The translations under genes and the position numbers were made by a program. Of a DNA stretch of 32,121 nucleotides, positions 1 to 7,010 are shown in pieces. Location: contig NZ_JBEFNA010000023.1 in NCBI RefSeq assembly GCF_040199715.1, positions 1-32,121 on the forward strand, read 5' to 3'. Below the pieces are notes generated by a model. That model made no database searches. It had not been told where the DNA came from and saw nothing but the letters and a program-made list of their open reading frames with translations. Numbering within the stretch: the first letter of the stretch is position 1; each line of letters begins with the position of its first letter. The stretch is from Fusobacterium sp. SYSU M8D902. Lineage in GTDB: Bacteria; Fusobacteriota; Fusobacteriia; Fusobacteriales; Fusobacteriaceae.

Positions 1-80
1 CTGATAATTTACACCAATTTATTGTTGTGTTTGCATTTATTGTCTTTCTCTATTCTGTTGCTAATGTCCTTAACATTATT

Positions 81-137
81 TTGTCTCGCTTTCTCGCGGA
101 CAAGATATATAGTACCACATATACAAAGTTTCGTCAA
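81..137 (-). promoter_or_regulatory. strong leftward promoter with hairpin leader, probably of a stable-RNA operon
   Basis: On the minus strand TTGACG (132-137) and TACTAT (109-114) are separated by exactly 17 bases, which predicts a transcript start near 102. The transcript would begin with a hairpin at 103-81: outer arms TTGTC/GACAA, inner arms CGC/GCG and a GAGAAA loop, with one unpaired base. No open reading frame follows on the minus strand down to base 1. A strong promoter, a structured untranslated leader and the absence of an ORF suggest an rRNA or other stable-RNA operon continuing to the left. That assignment is inferred, because no rRNA sequence lies inside the window. Confidence 0.55.
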
Positions 138-176
138 CACTTTTTTTAAATTTTTTTATTCTTTGTAAAATATATC

Positions 177-205
177 TTTATAAAATCCTCATCTAATGAT
201 ACAAT
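177..205 (+). promoter_or_regulatory. probable extended -10 promoter of the M20D operon
   Basis: TTTATA (177-182) and TACAAT (200-205) are spaced by 17 bases, and TGA immediately precedes the -10 to give an extended TGnTACAAT. The first gene starts at 243, behind an AAAGGTGG ribosome binding site. It is divergent from the promoter at 109-137. Confidence 0.45.
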
Positions 206-242
206 ACTTTATAAGATTTTTATTTATGAAAGGTGGTTATTA

Positions 243-1502
243 ATGTCTGATTTTAAAGAGATTTTAACTCTAGCAGAAGAGATTTATTTCAATCCTGAAC
301 TTGGATTTAAGGAGAATAAAACTTCTCAATTAATACAAAATTTTATAAAAAAAGTTTATCCAAAGGGAGAGATTATAAAATTTGCTGAAACTGGGGTTAA
401 ATTTAATTTAGGAGAAAAAAAAGCTTTACATATAGCTTTGATTGCTGAAATGGATGCAGTGTATACTCCTTCACATTTTCATGCTGATAAGCTAACTGGA
501 GCTGCTCACAACTGTGGTCACTATTCTCAAGTTGCCATTATGTTATCTCTTCTAAAAAAATTGATCACTGATGAAGAGTATAAGAGATTAGATTTTTCAT
601 TGGGATTCATCTTTACTCCAGCTGAAGAGTATTTAGATTTAGAGTATAGAAAAGAGTTACAAAGAGAGGGAGTGATCTCTTTTTTAGGAGGAAAACCAGA
701 AGCTATTAAACTCGGAATTTTTGATGAATATGATTTAGCTATTGCTGTTCACTCTATGGGTGGGGAGTTAGATAGAAGAAGTATTGAGTTAAATTGTAAT
801 CTTGCTGGATTCCTATATAAATATTACACTTTCAAAGGAAAACCTGCACATGCTGGCTTCGCTCCACAAGCTGGAGTAAATGCTTATAGTATGTCCACTC
901 TTTTCAATACTGCATTGGGACTTTATAGACAGCAAATTGATGAAAAATTTATGGTAAGGATAAATCCTGTAATTATGGAATCACATATGGGAACAAATGT
1001 CATTCCTGACAAGATAAAAATTGGAACTGATATAAGAGCACACTCAGTTGAATATATGTTAGAACTCTCAAAGAGATTGGATACAATGGCTAAATGCTCT
1101 GCTGAGGCTTTAGGTGGTGAAGTAGAGATCGAAACTGATATGGGATATCTTCCTTTTATTCAATCACGTTACCTTTCTAATTTTGTTAGAAAAAGTTTTG
1201 AAGAGTTTGAAGAGATTGAGTATTGCAAAGATAACTCTCCTGTAAGTGCTGCTGGAGATATTGGAGATCTCTCTTATATCCTTCCTTGTATACAGATTGG
1301 ATACAACGGATTCATAGGAACTTTTCATGGTAGTGATTTCATTCATAAGGATAGTGAGTATATTTTCTCTATTTTCCCTAGATTTCTTTTAAAGGTCTTG
1401 AAAGATATGAGTGGAAAAATTGATAAAAACAGTTTATATAAAAGAAGTTATGAAGATTATAAAAATACAATATTAAATTTTGGAGGATTAGATGAAAAAT
1501 AA
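243..1502 (+). CDS. M20D-family amidohydrolase (amidase/carboxypeptidase type)
   Basis: 419 residues, the usual length for the M20D family of cytoplasmic di-metal amidohydrolases, which remove acyl or amino-acid groups from N-acyl amino acids, indole-acetyl amino acids or p-aminobenzoyl-glutamate. The metal-site motifs are in order: AEMDA (69-72), HNCGH with Cys91 and His93, PAEE with Glu128/129, AVHSMGG with His170, and GTFHGSDF with His362. The dimerisation-domain signature GKPAHAGFAPQAG lies near 199-211. No signal peptide is seen. The start has an AAAGGTGG site about 6 bases upstream. The 3' end overlaps the next gene by 11 bases, so enzyme and membrane proteins are translationally coupled. 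This suggests that the enzyme hydrolyses a substrate handled by those proteins. The exact substrate cannot be read from the sequence. Confidence 0.85.
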   Translation: MSDFKEILTLAEEIYFNPELGFKENKTSQLIQNFIKKVYPKGEIIKFAETGVKFNLGEKKALHIALIAEMDAVYTPSHFHADKLTGAAHNCGHYSQVAIMLSLLKKLITDEEYKRLDFSLGFIFTPAEEYLDLEYRKELQREGVISFLGGKPEAIKLGIFDEYDLAIAVHSMGGELDRRSIELNCNLAGFLYKYYTFKGKPAHAGFAPQAGVNAYSMSTLFNTALGLYRQQIDEKFMVRINPVIMESHMGTNVIPDKIKIGTDIRAHSVEYMLELSKRLDTMAKCSAEALGGEVEIETDMGYLPFIQSRYLSNFVRKSFEEFEEIEYCKDNSPVSAAGDIGDLSYILPCIQIGYNGFIGTFHGSDFIHKDSEYIFSIFPRFLLKVLKDMSGKIDKNSLYKRSYEDYKNTILNFGGLDEK

Positions 1503-2283
1503 AAATTTACCTTTTTTAATAATCTTTTCAGTTATTGTTATACTTGTAGCTGAGATTATTGGTTTTAGAGTTATTGCTATTGGAAAGTTTAAAATTGGAC
1601 TTCTTCCACTACTTTTTGCCTTAATAATAACTATGTTTTTAGCTCTTAATGTTTTTAGAAAAGGGATAATCAGTAAGATCTATACTGAGGAAAATGTCAA
1701 TTTTGCTGGAAAATATCTTATTATAATTATGTTACCACTAATGGCTAAATATGGAGCTGATGTTGCTCCTAGATTGAAAGAGATACTATCTATAGGTTGG
1801 ATCTTCTTAATTCAGGAACTTGGAAATGTTGGTACTGTTATAATTGGACTTCCTATTGCACTACTTATTGGATTAAGAAGAGAGGCTATCGGATCAACTC
1901 TAGGATTGGGAAGAGAGGGTGAACTTGCATATATCTCTGAAAAATACACTCTTAACTCTGATGAGGGACGTGGAGTTCTTTCAATGTATATCTTTGGTAC
2001 CCTTTTTGGGGCGATATTCTTCAGTATAATTGCACCTATATTTTTAGAAATGGGATTTAGAGTAGAGGCTCTTGCAATTGCATCTGGAATGGGATCTGCT
2101 AGTATGATGATTGCAGCTAGTTCCTCTCTTGCTGCTATTCACCCTGAAAAAGCTGAAGTCATTAGAGCCTATGCAGCTGCTAGTCAGTTATTAACAAGTT
2201 TTATAGGTACTTTTACAATGGTTTTTGTTGCTGTACCTTTACAAAAATTTATGTATAACAAGTTAACTGGAGGAAAAAAATAA
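1492..2283 (+). CDS. DUF3100-type integral membrane protein
   Basis: 263 residues, overwhelmingly hydrophobic, with about seven to eight predicted membrane segments. I recognise it as resembling the DUF3100 family, which is often encoded beside M20 amidohydrolases; the biochemical function is not established. A conserved-looking Gly/Ala/Ser-rich stretch, ASGMGSASMMIAASSSLAA, near 197-215 and a charged loop with LRREAIGSTLGLGREGELAY near 127-146 are the most distinctive parts. It starts inside the end of the M20D gene behind a GGAGG site and overlaps the following small membrane gene by one base (TAATG). A transporter for the substrate or product of the M20D enzyme is the simplest reading, but this is inference. 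Confidence 0.7.
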   Translation: MKNKNLPFLIIFSVIVILVAEIIGFRVIAIGKFKIGLLPLLFALIITMFLALNVFRKGIISKIYTEENVNFAGKYLIIIMLPLMAKYGADVAPRLKEILSIGWIFLIQELGNVGTVIIGLPIALLIGLRREAIGSTLGLGREGELAYISEKYTLNSDEGRGVLSMYIFGTLFGAIFFSIIAPIFLEMGFRVEALAIASGMGSASMMIAASSSLAAIHPEKAEVIRAYAAASQLLTSFIGTFTMVFVAVPLQKFMYNKLTGGKK

Positions 2284-2777
2284 TGAATAAAAATCTATTT
2301 GAAAATTATTTTATAAAAAATATTTTAATCTTAATTCTTAGTCTTTCATTGATTCTTTTTACTCAATGGATAAAGGTTTTAAAATATGGTGCAAATGGAC
2401 CTCAAATTACTACTTATACATTTATTGGACTATTTTTTCTTGGTTTATTTGCAATTATAGGAATTACAATTCAAAGAGTGTTACAATGTGTACCTATTAA
2501 ATTTATAAGAGAGTTCCCTATTCTAGGTTGGGTATCTATTACATCTTTAATATTTTGTATGGCTAGCACAGAGGTAATCAAAGCTATTAACTCTGTTGAC
2601 TTTCTATCAATAACTACTCCAATACTTACTTATGCTGGAATCTCTGTTGCTAACAAGTTAGGAACTTTAAAGAGCCTTTCTTGGAAAGTAGCAATTACTG
2701 GGGTATTTGTTTTTGTTGGAACATATTTAGGATCAGCAACTTTAGCTCAATTTGGATTATTTCTTTCTAATAAATAA
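2283..2777 (+). CDS. small integral membrane protein, partner of the DUF3100-type protein
   Basis: 164 residues with four to five hydrophobic segments, roughly at 12-28, 44-64, 80-95, 105-122 and 135-158. I do not recognise the family with certainty. Start and stop overlap with the preceding gene (TAATG), with GGAGG upstream, so it is translated in a fixed ratio with that gene. It ends just before a strong bidirectional terminator and is the last gene of the operon. The tight coupling suggests a two-subunit membrane complex with the DUF3100-type protein. No motif reveals a substrate. Confidence 0.6.
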   Translation: MNKNLFENYFIKNILILILSLSLILFTQWIKVLKYGANGPQITTYTFIGLFFLGLFAIIGITIQRVLQCVPIKFIREFPILGWVSITSLIFCMASTEVIKAINSVDFLSITTPILTYAGISVANKLGTLKSLSWKVAITGVFVFVGTYLGSATLAQFGLFLSNK

Positions 2778-2792
2778 TATAAATTAAAACAA

Positions 2793-2838
2793 ATGCAAGG
2801 AGCATATACCAATATCGGTATATATTCCTTGCATTTTT
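2793..2838. terminator. bidirectional terminator between convergent genes
   Basis: Long inverted repeat with arms ATGCAAGGA...TCCTTGCAT (2793-2801 and 2826-2834), plus inner pairing ATATACC/GGTATAT around the AATATC loop. A T-run follows on the plus strand and an A-run (AAAACAA) precedes it for the minus strand. It can end the M20D operon and the convergent aminopeptidase gene. Confidence 0.85.
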
Positions 2839-2840
2839 AT

Positions 2841-4226
2841 CTATCCTCTAGTATAAAAAACTTTATATGCTCTATATGTTTCATAAACATCTAATTTTGA
2901 AGAGACTTCAAATGGTGAGTGCATAGCTAATAGAGCTGGTCCTATATCTATAGTTCTAATTCCTAAGTGAGCTAGATACATTGCTACTGTACCTCCTCCA
3001 CCTTCATCTACTTTTCCAAGCTCTCCTATTTGCCAACAAACATCAGCATCATTTAATAACTTTCTAATCTTTCCTACATATTCAGCATCAGCATCATTAG
3101 TTCCACTCTTTCCTCTAGCTCCAGTATATTTTGTTACAACTACTCCAAATCCAATTTTTGCAGCATTTTGAATGTCATGTACCCCTTTAAATATAGGATC
3201 TACTCCTGCATTTACATCTGAAGATAGAGATTGAGAGTTCCATAGTACTCTTCTTAACATCATCTCTGTGAAATTTCCCTTAACTTTTTCTACAATATCA
3301 CCAGTAATGTATGCTAGGTAATCTGATTTAAGTCCTGTACTACCTGAAGATCCTATCTCCTCTTTATCTGCTAAGAAACAGATTGCAGTTCTCTCTGGAA
3401 CCTCTTCTAAATCAACTATAGCTCTCATAGATGTATAACCACAAATTCTATCGTCCTGACCATAAGCTCCTACCATAGATCTATCAAAACCAATATCTTT
3501 AGCTTTTCCTGCTGGTACTAATTCCAATTCAGCTGAGATAAAATCCTCTTCTACCATACCATAATCTCTATTTAAAATCTCTAATATTGCATATTTAACT
3601 CTATCTTTAATCTCTTTATTCTCTATTGTACTAGGTATACTTCCTACTATTATCTGAAGCTCTTCACCTTTTATTACCTCTCCACTTTTTCTTTCACCTT
3701 GAATTTTAGCTGCTAAGTGAGGTAAGATATCTGGAATAGTGAATACAGGATCCTCATCCTTTTCACCTATTGTTATCTCTACACTCTCTCCATTTTCTAA
3801 GATTACTACCCCATGAAGTGCTAGTGGAAGAGATGCCCATTGATATTTCTTTATTCCACCATAGTAATGAGTTTTCATATAAGCTAATTCAAACTCCTCA
3901 TATAGAGGATTTCCTTTTAGGTCCAATCTTGGAGAATCTATGTGTGATACAACATAATTTACTCCATTTTCAATATCCTCTTTTCCAATTACTGCTAATA
4001 CAAGGTTTTTGCCTCTGTTTACATAGTATACCTTATCCCCAACTTGCAAACTTTTTTTACTCTCTGCTGGAACAAACCCCTTTGCCTCAACAAATTTTAC
4101 TCCCTCTTTTACAAATTCTCTCTCAGTTTTTCCCAAATCTAAAAACTTTTTATACTCATCACAAAAATAAAATATCTCTTTTTTTTCATTGGATTTAATC
4201 CAACCATTTTCGTTTTTATACTGCAT
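2841..4226 (-). CDS. M18-family aminopeptidase
   Basis: About 461 residues, the normal length for M18 (aspartyl aminopeptidase/ApeA-type) metallopeptidases, which remove N-terminal residues from peptides in the cytoplasm using two metal ions. Visible signatures are SHIDSPRLDLKG (first metal His and Asp), YGQDDRICGY, the catalytic/metal DKEEIGSSGSTG, GTNDADAE, and the C-terminal MHSPFEVSSKLD supplying the last His ligand. An in-frame ATG at 4238 exists, but its own codons contain GGAGGG, which sits about 5 bases before the ATG at 4226. I therefore choose 4226. The gene stands alone between two terminators and probably has its own extended -10 promoter at 4270-4278. Confidence 0.9.
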   Translation of the reverse strand: MQYKNENGWIKSNEKKEIFYFCDEYKKFLDLGKTEREFVKEGVKFVEAKGFVPAESKKSLQVGDKVYYVNRGKNLVLAVIGKEDIENGVNYVVSHIDSPRLDLKGNPLYEEFELAYMKTHYYGGIKKYQWASLPLALHGVVILENGESVEITIGEKDEDPVFTIPDILPHLAAKIQGERKSGEVIKGEELQIIVGSIPSTIENKEIKDRVKYAILEILNRDYGMVEEDFISAELELVPAGKAKDIGFDRSMVGAYGQDDRICGYTSMRAIVDLEEVPERTAICFLADKEEIGSSGSTGLKSDYLAYITGDIVEKVKGNFTEMMLRRVLWNSQSLSSDVNAGVDPIFKGVHDIQNAAKIGFGVVVTKYTGARGKSGTNDADAEYVGKIRKLLNDADVCWQIGELGKVDEGGGGTVAMYLAHLGIRTIDIGPALLAMHSPFEVSSKLDVYETYRAYKVFYTRG

Positions 4227-4269
4227 GTTACCCTCCATATTATATATTTTATTTTCTTTAGCTACCTCT

Positions 4270-4278
4270 AGTATAGCA
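4270..4278 (-). promoter_or_regulatory. extended -10 promoter for the M18 aminopeptidase
   Basis: The minus strand reads TGCTATACT, a TGn-extended -10 element, about 45 bases upstream of the start codon. No convincing -35 is seen, which is tolerated with an extended -10. Confidence 0.4.
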
Positions 4279-4285
4279 CAAAAAA

Positions 4286-4325
4286 ATAAAAATCCCTCTT
4301 CTTTTTTGAAAAAGGGATTTTTATT
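4286..4325. terminator. orphan hairpin with U-tracts on both strands
   Basis: Arms TAAAAATCCCT and AGGGATTTTTA flank a pyrimidine/purine loop (CTTCTTTTTTGAAAA), giving A/T tracts on both sides as in a bidirectional terminator. It lies between two divergent genes, where neither needs a terminator at this place, so its role is unclear. Confidence 0.4.
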
Positions 4326-4427
4326 TAATTACTAATCTATATAAAATATTTTGGGGAAAGATTTATGATATATTTATACTATTTTTTATTGACATTTTCG
4401 TGAAAATTTTAAGTAAAAATATAACTA

Positions 4428-4456
4428 TTGACAATTTTAGTTTTTTAATATATACT
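4428..4456 (+). promoter_or_regulatory. consensus sigma70-type promoter of the preQ1-controlled transporter
   Basis: Perfect TTGACA (4428-4433), 17-base spacer and TATACT (4451-4456). The predicted transcript start near 4463 lies about 28 bases before the preQ1 aptamer. Confidence 0.8.
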
Positions 4457-4490
4457 TTTCTTTGAAAATTAAATAAATTCTTGTATTTAC

Positions 4491-4535
4491 AAGGAGATGT
4501 TCTACACAGACAAACCATCTATAAAAAACTAGGCC
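4491..4535 (+). promoter_or_regulatory. preQ1-I riboswitch aptamer
   Basis: Compact aptamer with P1 formed by GATG (4496-4499) and CATC (4516-4519). The loop contains TTCTACA and ACAAACC, followed by the conserved A-rich tail TATAAAAAACTAG (4520-4532), whose CTAG end can pair back into the loop to form the H-type pseudoknot. It follows the promoter directly and precedes an intrinsic terminator and a queuosine-precursor transporter gene, the classic genetic context for preQ1-I. Ligand binding is expected to favour termination. Confidence 0.85.
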
Positions 4536-4562
4536 AAATTTTAAAATAAGTTATTTATTTTT

Positions 4563-4590
4563 AAAGAGCAGAGTTTTTCTGCTCTTTTTT
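4563..4590 (+). terminator. riboswitch expression-platform terminator
   Basis: Perfect 10-bp stem AAAGAGCAGA/TCTGCTCTTT (4563-4572 and 4578-4587), a 5-base loop and a run of six T. It sits between the preQ1 aptamer and the start codon at 4642, so it is the likely regulated terminator. Confidence 0.85.
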
Positions 4591-4641
4591 ATTGATTACT
4601 ATTTTATTTTCCTAGTTTTAATAATATTTTAGGAGGATAAA

Positions 4642-5352
4642 ATGGATTTTAGAAATGAATTACTTTGGTTCTGTATGTTAGTTGTTAACTTTGGTCTAAT
4701 ACTTTTTGCTTATAAAAAGTTTGGAAAATTTGGATTGTATGCTTGGATTCCTGTATCAACTATATTAGCTAATATTCAAGTTGTTTTATTAGTTGACCTA
4801 TTTGGATTTGGAACTACTTTAGGGAATATACTGTATGCTGGTGGATTCTTAGTTACAGATATTCTAGCTGAAAACTATGGTAAAAAAGATGCTCAAAGAG
4901 CTGTATACCTTGGTTTTTTCTCACTTATTGCAATGACTCTTATTATGCAGATAGCAGTATCTTTTACTCCATCAAATATTGAAGAGGGAATAATAACTTT
5001 CAATGGTGTTAAAAGAGTTTTTGACTTTATGCCAAGAATTGTTGTAGCCTCACTTATCTCTTACCTTATCTCACAAACTCATGATATTTGGGCTTATGAG
5101 TTCTGGAAGAAAAAATATAGTGAACCTAAACATATCTGGATAAGAAATAATGCGAGTACTATGGTTAGCCAACTTATTGATAATGCTTGTTTCACACTTA
5201 TCGCTTTCTATGGTGTTTATCCTAAAGAGGTTTTAATCGAGATATTCCTAACTACATACTTTATGAAATTCTTGGTTGCAGTTTGTGATACTCCATTTGT
5301 ATATATAGCCCACCATTTAAAAAAGAAAAATTTAATAGAACAATTATCATAG
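4642..5352 (+). CDS. yhhQ: queuosine precursor transporter, YhhQ/VUT family
   Basis: 236 residues, typical of the YhhQ (DUF165/VUT) family of inner-membrane proteins that import queuosine precursors such as preQ0/preQ1 for tRNA modification. About six hydrophobic segments are visible. Family-typical features are the ILYAGGFLVTDILAENYGKK stretch near 64-83, the charged DIWAYEFWKKK segment near 148-158, the RNNASTMVSQLIDNACF region near 168-184, and the KFLVAVCDTPFVYIAH end. It has an AGGAGG site 6 bases before the ATG. The preQ1-I riboswitch in its leader gives independent support for the substrate class: uptake is switched off when preQ1 is abundant. It is a single-gene transcription unit ending at a terminator. 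Confidence 0.93.
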   Translation: MDFRNELLWFCMLVVNFGLILFAYKKFGKFGLYAWIPVSTILANIQVVLLVDLFGFGTTLGNILYAGGFLVTDILAENYGKKDAQRAVYLGFFSLIAMTLIMQIAVSFTPSNIEEGIITFNGVKRVFDFMPRIVVASLISYLISQTHDIWAYEFWKKKYSEPKHIWIRNNASTMVSQLIDNACFTLIAFYGVYPKEVLIEIFLTTYFMKFLVAVCDTPFVYIAHHLKKKNLIEQLS

Positions 5353-5361
5353 ATCTAATTA

Positions 5362-5388
5362 AAAAGAGCAAGTTATACTTGCTCTTTT
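5362..5388. terminator. bidirectional terminator between convergent genes
   Basis: Perfect 11-bp stem AAAAGAGCAAG/CTTGCTCTTTT (5362-5372 and 5378-5388) with loop TTATA. It serves the YhhQ gene on the plus strand and the lipoprotein amidohydrolase on the minus strand. Confidence 0.85.
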
Positions 5389-5412
5389 ATTTTCAATCTA
5401 AACCTCTATATT

Positions 5413-6807
5413 TTATAGAGTTTTAGCTACCTCTTCAACTTTTTTCTTAAACTCTGTCATCTCTTTAATAACTTTTTTAGAATCAATAGTTTTTATCTCT
5501 CTATCTTCAACAATTAATTTTCCATTTACTATAACTGTATCTACATTACTTGCATTTGCTGAATATACTAAAGCTGAATAAGGATCGTAAATTGGATTCA
5601 TATTTACAGATTTTGTCTCAACTATTACTACATCTGCCAATTTTCCAGCCTCTAAACTTCCTAACTCCTGCTCTCTATGAATAGCTTTAGCTCCACCAAT
5701 TGTTGCCATCTCTACAGCTTTTTTGGGAGGTAGTGCTGATCTATCTTTAGAGTTTAATTTATGAACCTTTGCCACATATCCCAATTGTCCAATTATATCC
5801 AATGTATTTCCACTCATAGGACCATCAGTTCCTAATCCAACTCTCAATCCCTCATCATGCATCTTTAGAGCTGGTGAGATCCCCTTAGCAGACTTTATAT
5901 TAGCTACCATATTATGAGCTAGCCCTACATCTCTTTTCTTTAAAAGTTCTATATCGCTATCTGTTACAAAGATGTTGTGTGCAGCTATAAGTCTCTCATT
6001 TAATAGCCCTAATGAATCTAAGTACTCTACAGGTGTCATATTGAACTCTTTTTTAAATTTAGCAAACTCTTTATCTGTCTCTGCAACATGCATTGATACA
6101 GGAGCATTATATTTTTCAGAAACTCTTTTTATCTCCAATAACTCCTCTTTTGTTACTGTATGTGGAGCATGAGGTGCTAGCCCTGGAGTTATCAATTCAT
6201 CATTCTGATATTTTTCAATAAGGGCAATAGCTCTATTTAAAGTTTCACCTTTATTTTTTCCATCAGCAGTAGGATATTTTATTATATTTTGTGTCATTAT
6301 TCCTCTTAGCCCGATCTCTTTTACTGCCTCTGCTGCACTCTCTTCAAATAGATACATATCCACCATTGTTGTCACTCCTCCAAGAGCCATCTCCATAGTT
6401 CCAAGTCTAGCTCCTAAATAAGCCATTTCAGGAGAAACCATCTTGTTTTCCAAAGGGAAAATATATCTATTCAATCTATCTGGTACATCATCAGCTAGTG
6501 ATCTAAACACTGTCATTGCAACGTGAGTGTGAGTATTTATCATTCCAGGCATAACTATCCCATCTTCAGCATCAATAATCTTTTTAGCACTATATCTCTC
6601 TAATAAATCCTCATTTCCAACTGAGATTATCTTATTGTCTTTTATAACGACAACTCCATTTTCTAAGATATCTCTCCCCTCATTCATAGTCAATACAGTA
6701 CCATTTTTTATAATGATACTAGCTTCCTCTTTTCTTTCAACTAAAGATGTACACCCAACTAAGAACAAACTTCCAATTAAAATAACATTTTTCAAATACT
6801 TTTTCAT
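5413..6807 (-). CDS. lipoprotein amidohydrolase of the MTA/S-adenosylhomocysteine deaminase type
   Basis: 464 residues. The catalytic body is a cyclic amidohydrolase of the TRZ/ATZ-MtaD-SsnA group, whose members hydrolytically deaminate adenosine derivatives, guanine or related rings. Metal motifs are THTHVAM (His93, His95), SMHVAET (His240, Glu243), AAHNIF (His277) and GTDGPMSGNTLD (Asp328). Unusually, the N-terminus MKKYLKNVILIGSLFLVGC is a lipoprotein signal peptide with lipobox LVGC and lipidated Cys19, while most family members are cytoplasmic. The start is supported by GGAGG 5 bases upstream. Transcription passes through a guanine-type riboswitch and terminator, which ties the gene to purine salvage. 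A purine or purine-nucleoside deaminase at the cell surface or in the periplasm is inferred; the exact substrate (adenosine, MTA, SAH, guanine) is not determined. Confidence 0.85.
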   Translation of the reverse strand: MKKYLKNVILIGSLFLVGCTSLVERKEEASIIIKNGTVLTMNEGRDILENGVVVIKDNKIISVGNEDLLERYSAKKIIDAEDGIVMPGMINTHTHVAMTVFRSLADDVPDRLNRYIFPLENKMVSPEMAYLGARLGTMEMALGGVTTMVDMYLFEESAAEAVKEIGLRGIMTQNIIKYPTADGKNKGETLNRAIALIEKYQNDELITPGLAPHAPHTVTKEELLEIKRVSEKYNAPVSMHVAETDKEFAKFKKEFNMTPVEYLDSLGLLNERLIAAHNIFVTDSDIELLKKRDVGLAHNMVANIKSAKGISPALKMHDEGLRVGLGTDGPMSGNTLDIIGQLGYVAKVHKLNSKDRSALPPKKAVEMATIGGAKAIHREQELGSLEAGKLADVVIVETKSVNMNPIYDPYSALVYSANASNVDTVIVNGKLIVEDREIKTIDSKKVIKEMTEFKKKVEEVAKTL

Positions 6808-6817
6808 TCAATCCTCC

Positions 6818-6853
6818 AAAAAAAAATCTCAATAGTTAAAGTACTATTGAGAT
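6818..6853 (-). terminator. riboswitch-controlled terminator before the amidohydrolase
   Basis: On the minus strand, a perfect 11-bp stem ATCTCAATAGT/ACTATTGAGAT (6853-6843 and 6836-6826) with a 6-base loop, followed by nine consecutive U. The start codon lies about 10 bases further on, so this hairpin decides whether the gene is transcribed. The ribosome binding site GGAGG follows the U-run. Confidence 0.9.
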
Positions 6854-6874
6854 CAATATAATAACAATTTCTTT

Positions 6875-6942
6875 AACTTATAGTATCAAATTTAAGGTTT
6901 GATGTAGAAACTTTTGGCCATATTCCAAATTTATATAAGGTT
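6875..6942 (-). promoter_or_regulatory. purine riboswitch aptamer, guanine/hypoxanthine type
   Basis: Read on the minus strand, all parts of the purine aptamer are present: P1 CTTATA/TATAAG, P2 TTTGG/CCAAA capped by L2 AATATGG, core J2/3 TTTCTAC, P3 ATCAAA/TTTGAT capped by L3 CCTTAAA, then J3/1 ACTAT. The base equivalent to position 74 is C, the guanine/hypoxanthine-specific identity (adenine switches have U). The position-51 base is U, as in guanine rather than 2'-deoxyguanosine switches. It lies between a promoter and a terminator, so ligand should turn the gene off. Confidence 0.93.
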
Positions 6943-6947
6943 TTTAA

Positions 6948-6976
6948 ATATTATCATATTTTTATTCTTTTTTCAA
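6948..6976 (-). promoter_or_regulatory. promoter of the riboswitch-controlled amidohydrolase
   Basis: On the minus strand TTGAAA (6971-6976), a 17-base spacer and TAATAT (6948-6953). The predicted start near 6941 coincides with the first bases of riboswitch stem P1. It lies in the short gap after the upstream gene ends at 7011. Confidence 0.7.
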
Positions 6977-7010
6977 GCTCTATATTTTAATGTTATAAAC
7001 ACTTAAAATA

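Noticed and set aside
1-137. tRNA gene
   Set aside because: The segment cannot be folded into a cloverleaf by eye and lacks the GGTTCGAATCC-type T-loop on either strand.
3770-4198. 142-codon plus-strand ORF
   Set aside because: It lies entirely antisense to the M18 aminopeptidase, has no ribosome binding site, and its composition (Leu/His/Phe/Ser-rich) is that of a reverse-frame shadow.
6875-6942. adenine or 2'-deoxyguanosine class for the purine aptamer
   Set aside because: The specificity base in J3/1 is C rather than U, and the J2/3 core TTTCTAC keeps the U typical of guanine switches.
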